64,000 bases of DNA, from contig JAYFOQ010000019.1 in the NCBI GenBank assembly GCA_034932485.1, positions 62,001 through 126,000 of the forward strand. The letters run 5' to 3'. The notes beneath the pieces were generated by a model. That model saw nothing but the letters and a program-made list of their open reading frames with translations. It was not told where the DNA came from and did no database searches. Both the position numbers and the translations under genes were made by a program. Source of the stretch: Gordonibacter sp034932485 (GTDB taxonomy: Bacteria; Actinomycetota; Coriobacteriia; Coriobacteriales; Eggerthellaceae). Numbering within the stretch: position 1 is the stretch's first letter; each line of letters starts with the position of its first letter. Positions 42,729 to 51,216 of this stretch are shown here, one piece after another.

Positions 42729-44333
42729 ATGACGCACGATACATTCGACAACGATCAAGGCGCGACACCAGCGCAGCAGCAAGCCGACAAAACGGCGAGC
42801 CAAACACCTGTCGAAGACATTCCTGCAGGATTCCTTGATCGCAAGCCTCATCGAGACAGAAAGCCACCCAAGCAACATAAACCAAACTTTGTCACACGCA
42901 TTGTAAACCAATGGTTCAACCGCCTAATGGGCGCCGTCTCAACGCGTACCCTCGCCGGGCAGGAAGAAGAATACGAAGCACACCGCACCACACGCGACTA
43001 TGTGTGGAACACCATTGGCATTGGCGCGTGGGGCATGGTTTTCCCCATTCTTACGATTATCGTAACTCAATTGGTGGGTGTAGAGCAGGCCGGTATGTTC
43101 TCGCTAGCCTTTGTTACCGGCACCCTCTTAATGATTGTGGCAAATTACGGAGTGCGTACCTACCAGGTATCCGATGTAGGTGAGACTCATTCCTTTTCTG
43201 ATTATCAGGTGAACCGCTGGATTACGTGTGCACTTATGGTGGTGATTGGACTTGCCTATTGTGCGGTTCGTGGCTACAGCGGAGACATGCTCACCATTAG
43301 CATTGGTGTATATTTATACAAGATGATTGACGGCCTTGCGGATGTATACGAAGGTCGCCTTCAGCAGGTGGATAAGCTGTACCTTGCGGGTATTTCTCAG
43401 GCATTCCGCTCTATCGTTGCCTTTGTCGCATTCGCGCTGTGCCTGCTTATTACTCGCAATATCGGCGTAGCGAGTATCGCTATGGCCATTGCCGCTGCAG
43501 CCACTTTTGTAGTTGTTACCTTTCCCCTCACGCTCTTCGAAACGCCCAAGTCGCGTCGAGTTAGCCTTGGAAGCATCGGTTCACTATTCAAGCAGTGCTT
43601 CCCCTTATTCGTAGCATTATTCATGTATGCGCTCATCGACAACATGCCCAAGTTCGTCATGGAGGGCGTGCTTCCCTACGATAGCCAGCTTTACTTCAAT
43701 GCCCTCTATTTTCCCGCACAAGGCATTCTGCTTACCGTCGGCTTTATCTATAAGCCTCTGTTGGTTCGCATGGCAAACGTTTGGGCCGACCCCGAAAAGC
43801 GCAAGCGATTCGACTTAATTATCGTGGCCATTATGGCAGTAATTGTGGTGCTTACCGCAGGCGTTGCACTCGTTATGGCGTGGTTCGGTATTACCGTTAT
43901 GAGCTTCATGTATGGCATCGATTTCGAACAGTTCCGCGGCCTCTGTTTTATTATGCTGGCCGCAGGCGGTGTAACAGCAGCTATCGATTTTCTCTACCAG
44001 GTTATTACCGTGCTTCGTCATCAGCGTTCAGTTACCAAACTTTACCTTATTACGTTCGGGTTCTCGTTATTCATCCCCATTTTACTAGTGAATTTTACAG
44101 GGCTTCCTGGTGCGGTTATTGGCTATCTCATTGTGATGTGCATACTCTTGGTGCTGCTGGTATGGGAATATCTGCGCATTCGCATGGAGCTGTCACGTCA
44201 GACCAAGGCAGAGGCCGAAGCGGCCGCCGAAGCATCTCCCCTGCCCCTACGGTCCCGTCCCAGCGCCGCACGAGCCGAGCGCCAACGCCGTGAAGAAGTG
44301 CGTAAGAAGTGGGGTTCTGATGACCGTATCTGA
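42729..44333 (+). CDS. Polysaccharide/lipid flippase-like membrane protein (MATE/Wzx superfamily)
   Basis: Membrane protein of 534 residues with about 12-14 helices between residues 90 and 480. Polar, charged tails flank it: the N-terminus (about 1-85) is Gln/Asp/Lys-rich and the C-terminus (about 490-534) is Ala/Glu/Arg-rich. The pattern fits oligosaccharide flippases of the Wzx/MOP type that move lipid-linked sugars across the membrane. No glycosyltransferase genes are beside it, so the substrate is unknown. AAAGGAG lies 14 nt before the ATG. Confidence 0.72.
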   Translation: MTHDTFDNDQGATPAQQQADKTASQTPVEDIPAGFLDRKPHRDRKPPKQHKPNFVTRIVNQWFNRLMGAVSTRTLAGQEEEYEAHRTTRDYVWNTIGIGAWGMVFPILTIIVTQLVGVEQAGMFSLAFVTGTLLMIVANYGVRTYQVSDVGETHSFSDYQVNRWITCALMVVIGLAYCAVRGYSGDMLTISIGVYLYKMIDGLADVYEGRLQQVDKLYLAGISQAFRSIVAFVAFALCLLITRNIGVASIAMAIAAAATFVVVTFPLTLFETPKSRRVSLGSIGSLFKQCFPLFVALFMYALIDNMPKFVMEGVLPYDSQLYFNALYFPAQGILLTVGFIYKPLLVRMANVWADPEKRKRFDLIIVAIMAVIVVLTAGVALVMAWFGITVMSFMYGIDFEQFRGLCFIMLAAGGVTAAIDFLYQVITVLRHQRSVTKLYLITFGFSLFIPILLVNFTGLPGAVIGYLIVMCILLVLLVWEYLRIRMELSRQTKAEAEAAAEASPLPLRSRPSAARAERQRREEVRKKWGSDDRI

Positions 44334-44463
44334 TAATCCAGACCATATCATCCCAGGAGCAACACACAAGGTAGCTTACGATTCTTCGTTATTGACATCT
44401 TTCCCCGCCGCACCGAATCGCTACTAAGATTGCCCACCACACAAACCAACGAGGACACCGATC

Positions 44464-45036
44464 ATGCATGCCCGATTAGCCACTCAAGATGATTTACCCC
44501 AGATCAAGAGTCTTTTTAAAGCAATAGTGAAAAATATGGACACACAGGGCATCCAAATTTGGGATGACATATACCCTTGTGAATTCTTCGCCGAAGACAT
44601 TGAATGCGAGCGACTGTACGTCCTAGAGATGCCAAACGATGTCAACACCAACAGTAATCCTTATGAATACGATGCGAGTAAGCCTACAACAAGCAGCAGC
44701 ATCCTCGTTGCTGCCTTTGCTCTTTGCGGAGAGCCAGAAAACGCACACTGTGTGCAGTGGCAGGAGCGAGATGCCGAGGCGTTGTACCTCTATCGTCTTG
44801 GCGTGAGTGTTGAGCATGGAAGAAGGGGCGTTGGTGCAAGAGCCCTCGAAAAAGCCGCCACCCTCGCACGACAATTAGGTGCCGAATATTTAAGATTGTT
44901 TGTTGTTGACGTCAACGAGCCCGCCATCAACCTTTATCTAAAAAGCGGCTATCACAAAGTAGCGGGTATACGCGATGAACCTCTGGGCGACGTAGTGTTG
45001 AAGGAGTACGGTTTTGAGCTGAATCTAGCCTTGTAG
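44464..45036 (+). CDS. GNAT-family N-acetyltransferase
   Basis: Acetyl-CoA-dependent acetyltransferase of 190 residues. The acetyl-CoA binding segment is VSVEHGRRGVGARALEKA (about 118-135), and the C-terminal motif is LFVVDVNEPAINLYLKSGYHKV. The acceptor substrate is unknown. GAGGA precedes ATG 44464 by 9 nt. It stands alone, 130 nt after the flippase gene. Confidence 0.88.
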   Translation: MHARLATQDDLPQIKSLFKAIVKNMDTQGIQIWDDIYPCEFFAEDIECERLYVLEMPNDVNTNSNPYEYDASKPTTSSSILVAAFALCGEPENAHCVQWQERDAEALYLYRLGVSVEHGRRGVGARALEKAATLARQLGAEYLRLFVVDVNEPAINLYLKSGYHKVAGIRDEPLGDVVLKEYGFELNLAL

Positions 45037-45141
45037 GAAAATCTTAGCTTATACGTTGATAAGAGTCCTATAAACCAAAACCTACACCTCATTATAAAGT
45101 TATAAGGTGTACTCATTTCCAACAAAAGGTTATACCAAAAC

Positions 45142-45182
45142 GGTAGGTGCCCCTCTACCGGCAAAGATGAGGGGCACCTACC
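45142..45182 (-). terminator. Terminator after the LysR effector-domain gene
   Basis: A stem of about 14 bp, GGTAGGTGCCCCTC at 45142-45155 with its complement at 45169-45182, followed on the minus strand by GTTTTGG. It begins 3 nt after the stop codon. Confidence 0.8.
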
Positions 45183-45184
45183 TA

Positions 45185-45844
45185 CTAGAACCGTGCGTAA
45201 CGCTCCAGATTCTTCTTAAGCGTATCCACGAAGCGCTGACCAACCTCGCTCAGATTTTCGCCCTTGCGCACCACATACCCTAGATGCAATTTCACGTCGG
45301 TATCAAGCGGTACGGTATTGAGCCCCGCCCCATCGGAGATTCCTACAAGAATACCGCTGGTCACCGTGTAGCCGTTCAGGGCCACAATAAGCTCGGAAAG
45401 CGAGGCGCGGTCGGTGCAGGCAATGCTCTTGGCGCGAGGCGTTGCTGCCAAGGCCTCTTCCGCGAACGCCACCGGAGAATCGGCGTTCTGCTCAAAATAG
45501 AGATACGGGTACTCTTCCATATCCTCCAAGGTTAAGCTCGAAGCATTTACCATGGGATGGCTTGCAGGTAGCGCCACGCGAGGAGCAGATTGGATAAGCT
45601 CCACAAATTCAAGACCAGCCGCGTCAAGCGCAGCATTCAACTCGTTAGCAGAGGCGGATGTCTGGAACAACACCCCTAAGTCGCTCTGCCCATTAGCAAC
45701 ATCGTCAATAACGCCCTGCGTCGTGCGGTCGCGCAATGCGTAAGCATACGTGTCGCCACCGAGCGCCAGCACCGTATGAGCGAATGTCTGCACGTTAAAC
45801 AGGTAGTGCTGACCAGAAACGGCGAAAGTTGTTTGTTCTGTCAT
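45185..45844 (-). CDS. Free-standing LysR-type effector-binding domain, no DNA-binding domain
   Basis: Protein of 219 residues that aligns by eye over its whole length with residues about 90-300 of the LysR regulator at 47425-48351. Shared positions include FAVSGQHYLFNVQTF against LAVSTQHYAFSVQAF, TTQGVIDDV against TTAEIIDDV, YLYFEQ against YSFEQG, and PLDTDVKLHLGYVVRKGE against PLDVDERMQVGYIMHSER. The helix-turn-helix is absent, and the gene starts cleanly (GGGAGAGG 7 nt before ATG 45844), so it is not a fragment of a broken gene. It lies 14 nt after the PaaK-like gene in one operon. Binding the same ligand, or pairing with the full regulator, are the obvious guesses. Confidence 0.85.
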   Translation of the reverse strand: MTEQTTFAVSGQHYLFNVQTFAHTVLALGGDTYAYALRDRTTQGVIDDVANGQSDLGVLFQTSASANELNAALDAAGLEFVELIQSAPRVALPASHPMVNASSLTLEDMEEYPYLYFEQNADSPVAFAEEALAATPRAKSIACTDRASLSELIVALNGYTVTSGILVGISDGAGLNTVPLDTDVKLHLGYVVRKGENLSEVGQRFVDTLKKNLERYARF

Positions 45845-45858
45845 AGCTTAGCCTCTCC

Positions 45859-47202
45859 CTATCGCGTTGTGCAGCCACGCTCATCAATAAAGCGCGACGC
45901 CTTGTGCTCGGACGATGTTCCTAGCTTGCCCGCATCATACACAATAACCTTCTGCGGACGCACGCCTACATGGGCCTTGATAGCCGTCATTGTACGGCTT
46001 GCCACTACGTCGTAAGGTTCATCGCTACCAAGCGAGCGCTCCACCGACACCTCATACTTACACGTGAAATCCTGCTCGTATACACGGATGGAATACTCCC
46101 CCGTAAGACCCTCAAGGCCCCGTACCACATATTCTATGTCGGTCGGGAATACATTTACGGCACTAACGATGAACATTTCGTCTTTGCGTCCCGTAATGTG
46201 AATGCGTGCCAAGGTGCGTCCACACGAACACGTATCAATACTCACCCGACCAATATCTCCCGTACGGAAGCGAATCATGGGTCGCGCCTTCTTCATAAGC
46301 GTGGTGTATACCAGCTCACCGGTTTCGCCGGGAGCTAGTATCTCTCCCGTAACAGGGTCAACCGTCTCAACAAGAATTTGATCTTCGACAATATGTAAGC
46401 CATCCTTTGCCTCACACATGGCAGCGCAGGCTCCGTAAATATCCGACAACCCGTAAAAATCTACGACCTTCGCGCCCCACAAATTCTCGATACTCTCGCG
46501 CGTTGATGTAACGGAACCTCCAGCTTCACCAGCAACGATAATAGTATGAATACTAAAATCAACCTTGGGATCATACCCCTTCTCTTTGGCTATCTCACCC
46601 AAATGCCAGGCATATGAAGGAGACGTCCAAATAATCGTAGGCTGGTATTGCTTCAACACGAACAATAAACGATCGGACGGCACGGCTCCTACCCATATGG
46701 CAAGCGCACCTAAACGTTGGGCACCAATAACATCGGGGCCGCCTACGTACAACGCAAAGTTGAGTGCATGCACATAGCGATCGCTCGGCCGCATGCCGGC
46801 CTGCCAAAACAACCGGGCTTCGGTGTCTTGCCACAGGTCAAAGTCTTCCTGCGTAAAAGGGCTAACCGTAGGAACACCGGTAGAACCAGACGAGGTAGCC
46901 ATAAAAATGACTTCTTCTTCGGGTACTGAACACATTTCCCCGAAGAAGCTACCTACGTGCTGCGTTTCGCGTTCCGTCTTCTTGTCAATAAACGGAAACT
47001 TCGACAAATCGTCGAGCGTTTCAATATCATCCGGCGCAACACCCGCCTCATCAAACGCCCGCTTGTAATACACCGTGTTTTCGTATGCGTAGGCCACCAT
47101 GTCTCTCAGGCGTTGCAACTGCAGCGCCTCAAGTTCCGGCCGCGGCATGCATTCAATCTCCGGATCGTAGTACTTCTGATCGTTGGGGATATCCTTCGCC
47201 AT
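45859..47202 (-). CDS. Phenylacetate-CoA ligase-like acyl-CoA ligase
   Basis: AMP-forming ligase of 447 residues, similar to PaaK. The ATP motif is SSGSTGVPT (about 105-113), the adenylation block DFYGLSDIYG, and the hinge region FRTGDIGRV with ITGRKDEMF. A GCSCG-like TCSCGRTLARI segment is typical of PaaK proteins. The physiological acid is unknown; aryl-acetates from amino-acid fermentation would suit an anaerobe. No other phenylacetate degradation genes are present. It is transcribed with the LysR effector domain and away from the full LysR. Confidence 0.9.
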   Translation of the reverse strand: MAKDIPNDQKYYDPEIECMPRPELEALQLQRLRDMVAYAYENTVYYKRAFDEAGVAPDDIETLDDLSKFPFIDKKTERETQHVGSFFGEMCSVPEEEVIFMATSSGSTGVPTVSPFTQEDFDLWQDTEARLFWQAGMRPSDRYVHALNFALYVGGPDVIGAQRLGALAIWVGAVPSDRLLFVLKQYQPTIIWTSPSYAWHLGEIAKEKGYDPKVDFSIHTIIVAGEAGGSVTSTRESIENLWGAKVVDFYGLSDIYGACAAMCEAKDGLHIVEDQILVETVDPVTGEILAPGETGELVYTTLMKKARPMIRFRTGDIGRVSIDTCSCGRTLARIHITGRKDEMFIVSAVNVFPTDIEYVVRGLEGLTGEYSIRVYEQDFTCKYEVSVERSLGSDEPYDVVASRTMTAIKAHVGVRPQKVIVYDAGKLGTSSEHKASRFIDERGCTTR

Positions 47203-47352
47203 GGTTACTCCTCGCTTATCTCGCTCTTTGCTTGCTATTCAAAAAATATCCGCATGGCAATTCCGTTACCAGCCACATGAACAGCGTATTGTATGAAACC
47301 ACGAATACGCGACATAGGCAACCGAAAAGGTAATTCGATGTTTTGATGACAT

Positions 47353-47373
47353 GCTATCTACAATAGCGATAGC
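47353..47373. promoter_or_regulatory. LysR-type operator between the divergent genes
   Basis: GCTAT-N5-ATAGC at 47353-47367, which contains a T-N11-A-like dyad, and the overlapping longer pair GCTATC/GATAGC ending at 47373. A -10-like TAGAAT follows at 47380-47385 for the LysR gene. The dyad sits where LysR proteins normally bind between themselves and a divergent target. Confidence 0.5.
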
Positions 47374-47424
47374 CGGGTAGAATGGCTCTTAGAATGTCAC
47401 CGTTGGCTACAAAAGGACGCACTC

Positions 47425-48351
47425 ATGACTCTCCAGCAGCTTCGTTACCTCATTGCCATTGCAGAATATGGCTCCATCAATGCTGCGGCGCAAAACCTCT
47501 ACGCTTCGCAATCGAACCTCTCAACCGCTATCAAAGAGCTCGAGCAGGAGTTGGGCATTACGGTTTTCACACGCAGCAACCGCGGCGTCACCCTCACCAA
47601 CGACGGCACTGAGTTGTTGGGATACGCGCGCCAGGTAATCGAGCAGGCCGACATGCTTGAACATCGCTACGCCACCGGCAGCGACACCCACCTGCGTCTA
47701 GCGGTTTCTACGCAACACTACGCATTCAGTGTGCAGGCATTCGTGAATGTAATTGAGGCCTGCGACGGCGAAGAATACGAATTCATTCTTCGCGAGAGTA
47801 CTACCGCCGAAATTATCGACGATGTGCGCACCTTCCGCAGCGAAGTAGGCATCCTTTATACCGACACCTTCAATCGACGCGTGCTGCAAAAAGCTTTCAA
47901 TGATGCCGAGGTATCCTACGCTCCTTTGTTCGATGCGCACGTGCATGTCTTTGTTGGAGAACATCATCCGCTTGCGAGCGCGAAGTTGCTCATACCGGAG
48001 GATCTCACCAACTACCCGCGTTATTCTTTTGAGCAAGGAACCACGAATTCGTTTTACTATTCAGAAGAGCCTTTAAGCAATCTACCCCACAAGCGCAATA
48101 TCCGCATTTCCGACCGCGGCACACTTACCAATCTTTTGACCAGCCATAGCGGTTACACCATTTCAACCGGCGTGCTTTCAGCTGAAATGCAAACCGGCAT
48201 TGTAAGTATCCCTCTCGATGTTGATGAGCGCATGCAGGTAGGCTACATTATGCATAGCGAGCGACGCCCCAACGAGTTGCTACTCCGCTATATCGACGAG
48301 CTGCACGCAATTATTAGGGCAAATCCTAGCGTGGAGGCACGGGATAGATAA
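47425..48351 (+). CDS. LysR-family transcriptional regulator
   Basis: Regulator of 308 residues with the winged helix-turn-helix at 1-60 (QLRYLIAIAEYGSINAAAQNLYASQSNLSTAIKELE, GITVFTRSNRGVTLT). A linker helix and the two-lobed effector domain (about 90-300) follow. It diverges from the PaaK-like gene and is its likely regulator. The effector domain has a free-standing paralogue two genes away (45185-45844). Confidence 0.93.
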   Translation: MTLQQLRYLIAIAEYGSINAAAQNLYASQSNLSTAIKELEQELGITVFTRSNRGVTLTNDGTELLGYARQVIEQADMLEHRYATGSDTHLRLAVSTQHYAFSVQAFVNVIEACDGEEYEFILRESTTAEIIDDVRTFRSEVGILYTDTFNRRVLQKAFNDAEVSYAPLFDAHVHVFVGEHHPLASAKLLIPEDLTNYPRYSFEQGTTNSFYYSEEPLSNLPHKRNIRISDRGTLTNLLTSHSGYTISTGVLSAEMQTGIVSIPLDVDERMQVGYIMHSERRPNELLLRYIDELHAIIRANPSVEARDR

Positions 48352-48417
48352 AGCCAGCTCCGTAATCAATTTCCCAAGCAAAACGCTTGCGCACTCCACG
48401 CATTGTTCGAAACCTCT

Positions 48418-48461
48418 TATGTAAGTAAGCCCGGGGAATTGTCTCCGGGCTTACTTACATA
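48418..48461. terminator. Bidirectional terminator between lysR and guaB
   Basis: A 17-bp stem built on GTAAGTAAGCCCGG (48421-48434) and its complement (48445-48458), between convergent genes. Confidence 0.85.
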
Positions 48462-48512
48462 CTATCTATTTTATTGAGCATTGCCCTACCTAGAGAGCCG
48501 ACAAAACATGCT

Positions 48513-50033
48513 TTAGTGAATAGCTCCGCTCACGTAAGGTGTCTTGTCCTTTAACAGCACGTCGTGTGCACCACCTTCAACGATGGAGGTGGACGACACC
48601 ACGGTCAACTTCGCCTTTTCCTGCAGCTCGGGGATAGTGATGGCACCACAGTTGCACATGGTAGACTTCACCTTAGAAAGCGTCAGGGCCACGTTATCCT
48701 TCAGCGCACCAGCGTAGGGGACGTAGCTGTCCACACCTTCCTCGAACGACATGCCCTTCTTGTCGCCACCTAGGTCATAACGCTGCCAGTTACGTGCACG
48801 AGCACTTCCCTCGCCCCAGTATTCTTTCATGTAGGAGCCGTTCACATTCACCTTGTTGGTAGGGCTTTCGTCAAAGCGGGCGAAGTAGCGACCCAGCATG
48901 ACAAAATCGGCACCCATGGCCAAAGCCAGCGTTAAATGATGGTCGTATACAATGCCACCGTCAGAGCAAAGGGGAATGTAAACACCCGTCTCCTCAAAGT
49001 ACTCATCACGCGCACGCGCCACCTCGATAGTGGCCGTAGCCTGACCGCGGCCGATGCCCTTCTGCTCGCGCGTAATGCAGATGGAGCCGCCGCCTATGCC
49101 AATTTTGATGAAGTCGGCACCTGCATCAGCCAAAAAGCGGAAGCCTTCCGCATCGACCACGTTGCCCGCGCCCACCTTTACCGTGTCGCCATAGTGCTCG
49201 CGTACCCACTCCAACGTGAACTTCTGCCAGTCGGAATAGCCCTCAGAACTGTCGATGCACAGCACATCGGCACCAGCCTCCACCAGCGCCGGCACACGCT
49301 CGGCATAATCGCGCGTGTTGATGCCCGCACCCACCTGATAGCGTTTATGGGAGTCCAGCATCTCATTGGGATTCGATTTGTGAGAGTCGTAGTCCTTACG
49401 AAATACCATATACACCAAGCAGTCTTCGTCATTCACGATAGGAAGCGAATTCAACTTGTTGTCCCAGATAATATCGTTGGCAACTTTTAGGCTGGTGTCC
49501 ATAGGCGCCACAATCATGCTCTCTCGCGGCGTCATGAAGTCGGCTACCTTCTCGTCCATCGACATACGAGACAGACGATAATCGCGACCGGTAACAATAC
49601 CCAACAGCTTGCCATGAGCCGAGCCGTCATGCGTAACGGGCATGGTGGAATGACCGTGTTCTTCCTTCATGGCCACAACATCGGCTAAGGTCATTTCGGG
49701 AGAGAGATTTGCGTCACTAGTAACAAAGCCAGCCTTATAATCCTTCACACGAGCAACCATAGCCGCTTGATTCTCGATGGTCTGCGATCCGAAAACAAAC
49801 GACATACCACCCTCGGTAGCCAACGCAATAGCCATGCCGTCATCAGACACCGATTGCATGATGGCGGATACCATGGGAATATTCAGGGAAACAGCAGGCT
49901 CTTCACCGCGACGGAACTTCACCAGCGGCGTCTTTAGGCTCACCTCAGCAGGAGTACACTCGGCAGATGAATAACCGGGAACGAGTAGGTACTCGTTGAA
50001 TGTGCGGGACGGCTCATCGAAATAGAATGCCAT
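48513..50033 (-). CDS. guaB: IMP dehydrogenase
   Basis: Enzyme of 506 residues from ATG 50033 (AAGGAG upstream) that converts IMP to XMP in guanine nucleotide synthesis. The catalytic loop is GIGGGSICITREQKG (Cys in SIC). The NAD/IMP barrel motifs (LCIDSSEGYSDWQ, KVGAGNV, CSDGGI) and two CBS domains inserted at about 100-220 (DFMTPRESMIVAPMD) are visible. It belongs to the longer subgroup with AGINTRDYAERVPALVEAGAD. Single gene. Confidence 0.95.
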   Translation of the reverse strand: MAFYFDEPSRTFNEYLLVPGYSSAECTPAEVSLKTPLVKFRRGEEPAVSLNIPMVSAIMQSVSDDGMAIALATEGGMSFVFGSQTIENQAAMVARVKDYKAGFVTSDANLSPEMTLADVVAMKEEHGHSTMPVTHDGSAHGKLLGIVTGRDYRLSRMSMDEKVADFMTPRESMIVAPMDTSLKVANDIIWDNKLNSLPIVNDEDCLVYMVFRKDYDSHKSNPNEMLDSHKRYQVGAGINTRDYAERVPALVEAGADVLCIDSSEGYSDWQKFTLEWVREHYGDTVKVGAGNVVDAEGFRFLADAGADFIKIGIGGGSICITREQKGIGRGQATATIEVARARDEYFEETGVYIPLCSDGGIVYDHHLTLALAMGADFVMLGRYFARFDESPTNKVNVNGSYMKEYWGEGSARARNWQRYDLGGDKKGMSFEEGVDSYVPYAGALKDNVALTLSKVKSTMCNCGAITIPELQEKAKLTVVSSTSIVEGGAHDVLLKDKTPYVSGAIH

Positions 50034-50100
50034 GTGCGAGACTCCTTCATCATTATCTGCGACCACCGCCGGCAAAGCGGCGTTTCGTTACGTGATCGCT

Positions 50101-50106
50101 ATTATA
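50101..50106 (-). promoter_or_regulatory. Putative -10 box of guaB
   Basis: TATAAT on the minus strand, giving a 5' leader of about 60 nt. No good -35 is seen. Confidence 0.35.
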
Positions 50107-50313
50107 GCTAGGGGAACCCATTCACGCGAGAGAACCTGCGGAAATGAAGAAATAATCGCAGGGCATACGTAACTACGCCCGGCAGAGTTGATTCGAAGAG
50201 TTGATTCTTATCTCCCAAGAGACCGCCAACTTGAACATACTGGTTAATGCGCACGCAATGAAGGTGCAGTACAATCAATCCCGCAACAGAAAAAGCGAAG
50301 GAGCATTCCACCC

Positions 50314-51105
50314 ATGGCCGTCATTGATATGCATGCCCACATTTATCCTGACAAAATCGCAGAGCGTGCCGTCGACGCTGTTGGCGATTTTTACTTGGTA
50401 GGCATGTACGGTCAGGGTACGTCCGCCCATCTACTCTCCTCGCAGCAGCGCTCACCTATCACGCATTTTGTGGTGCACTCGGTAGCCACAAAACCAAGTG
50501 GCGTTGCCACTATCAACAACTTCATTGCCCAGCAATGTGAGCAGCATCCCGAATTTATCGGATTCATGGCTATGCACCAAGATCTAGAAAATCCCGAGGC
50601 TGAAATAGAACGCGCACTAAGCCTGGGACTATGCGGCATGAAGCTACATCCCGATACGCAAAAAGTGGACATGGACGACCCACGACTCATGAATATCTAT
50701 GAAATTATCGCCGGGCGTCTACCGCTCATTGTTCACACCGGCGACTACCGCACCGACTTCTCACACCCGCGTCGTCTCAAGAACATCCTGCACACCTTCC
50801 CTAATCTCGTAGTCGATGCAGCCCACTTCGGCGGCTGGTCGATTCAAGAAATCGGCTACGACCTACTCCACGACGAAAATGTATTCATCGATGTATCCAG
50901 CTCGATGATGTATCTGGGAAACCGACGTGCAAAAGAGCTGGTGAACCTCTGGGGAACCGAACGCGTTATGTTCGGATCAGACTTCCCCATGTGGGATCCT
51001 GTACATGAATACGATACGTTTACCTCACTCGGATTCAGTGATGATCAGCTGGAGGACATGCTCTGGCACAACGCCGAGCGCTTCACGGGCGTAAAGGTTT
51101 CTTAG
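50314..51105 (+). CDS. Amidohydrolase-2 family metal-dependent hydrolase
   Basis: TIM-barrel hydrolase of 263 residues. Metal-binding features are the N-terminal DMHAHIYPD, KLHPD (about 111), VHTGD (about 141), AAHFGG (about 171) and the late GSDFPMWDP (about 223). The family includes decarboxylases and lactonases of aromatic acids as well as hydrolases; the substrate is unknown. AAGGAG lies 11 nt before the ATG. Single gene between guaB and the CNNM transporter. Confidence 0.88.
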   Translation: MAVIDMHAHIYPDKIAERAVDAVGDFYLVGMYGQGTSAHLLSSQQRSPITHFVVHSVATKPSGVATINNFIAQQCEQHPEFIGFMAMHQDLENPEAEIERALSLGLCGMKLHPDTQKVDMDDPRLMNIYEIIAGRLPLIVHTGDYRTDFSHPRRLKNILHTFPNLVVDAAHFGGWSIQEIGYDLLHDENVFIDVSSSMMYLGNRRAKELVNLWGTERVMFGSDFPMWDPVHEYDTFTSLGFSDDQLEDMLWHNAERFTGVKVS

Positions 51106-51143
51106 CCCTTCCCCCGCGCCACAAAAGAAGGGGACTATCAGAC

Positions 51144-51176
51144 AAAAAGGGAACCGACGCAGTTGCCTCGATTCCC
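51144..51176 (-). terminator. Terminator of the CNNM/CorC gene
   Basis: On the minus strand GGGAATCG pairs with CGGTTCCC (one G-U pair; 51149-51176) and is followed by TTTTT (51148-51144). Confidence 0.7.
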
Positions 51177-51216
51177 CTCAGCCTCAAACACTTTTGTCTC
51201 GCAGGCCACAAGCCTG

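Noticed and set aside
42477..42911. N-terminal extension of the PorGD frame
   Set aside because: It overlaps the start of the divergent flippase gene, lacks a ribosome site, and the gamma domain begins naturally at 42476.
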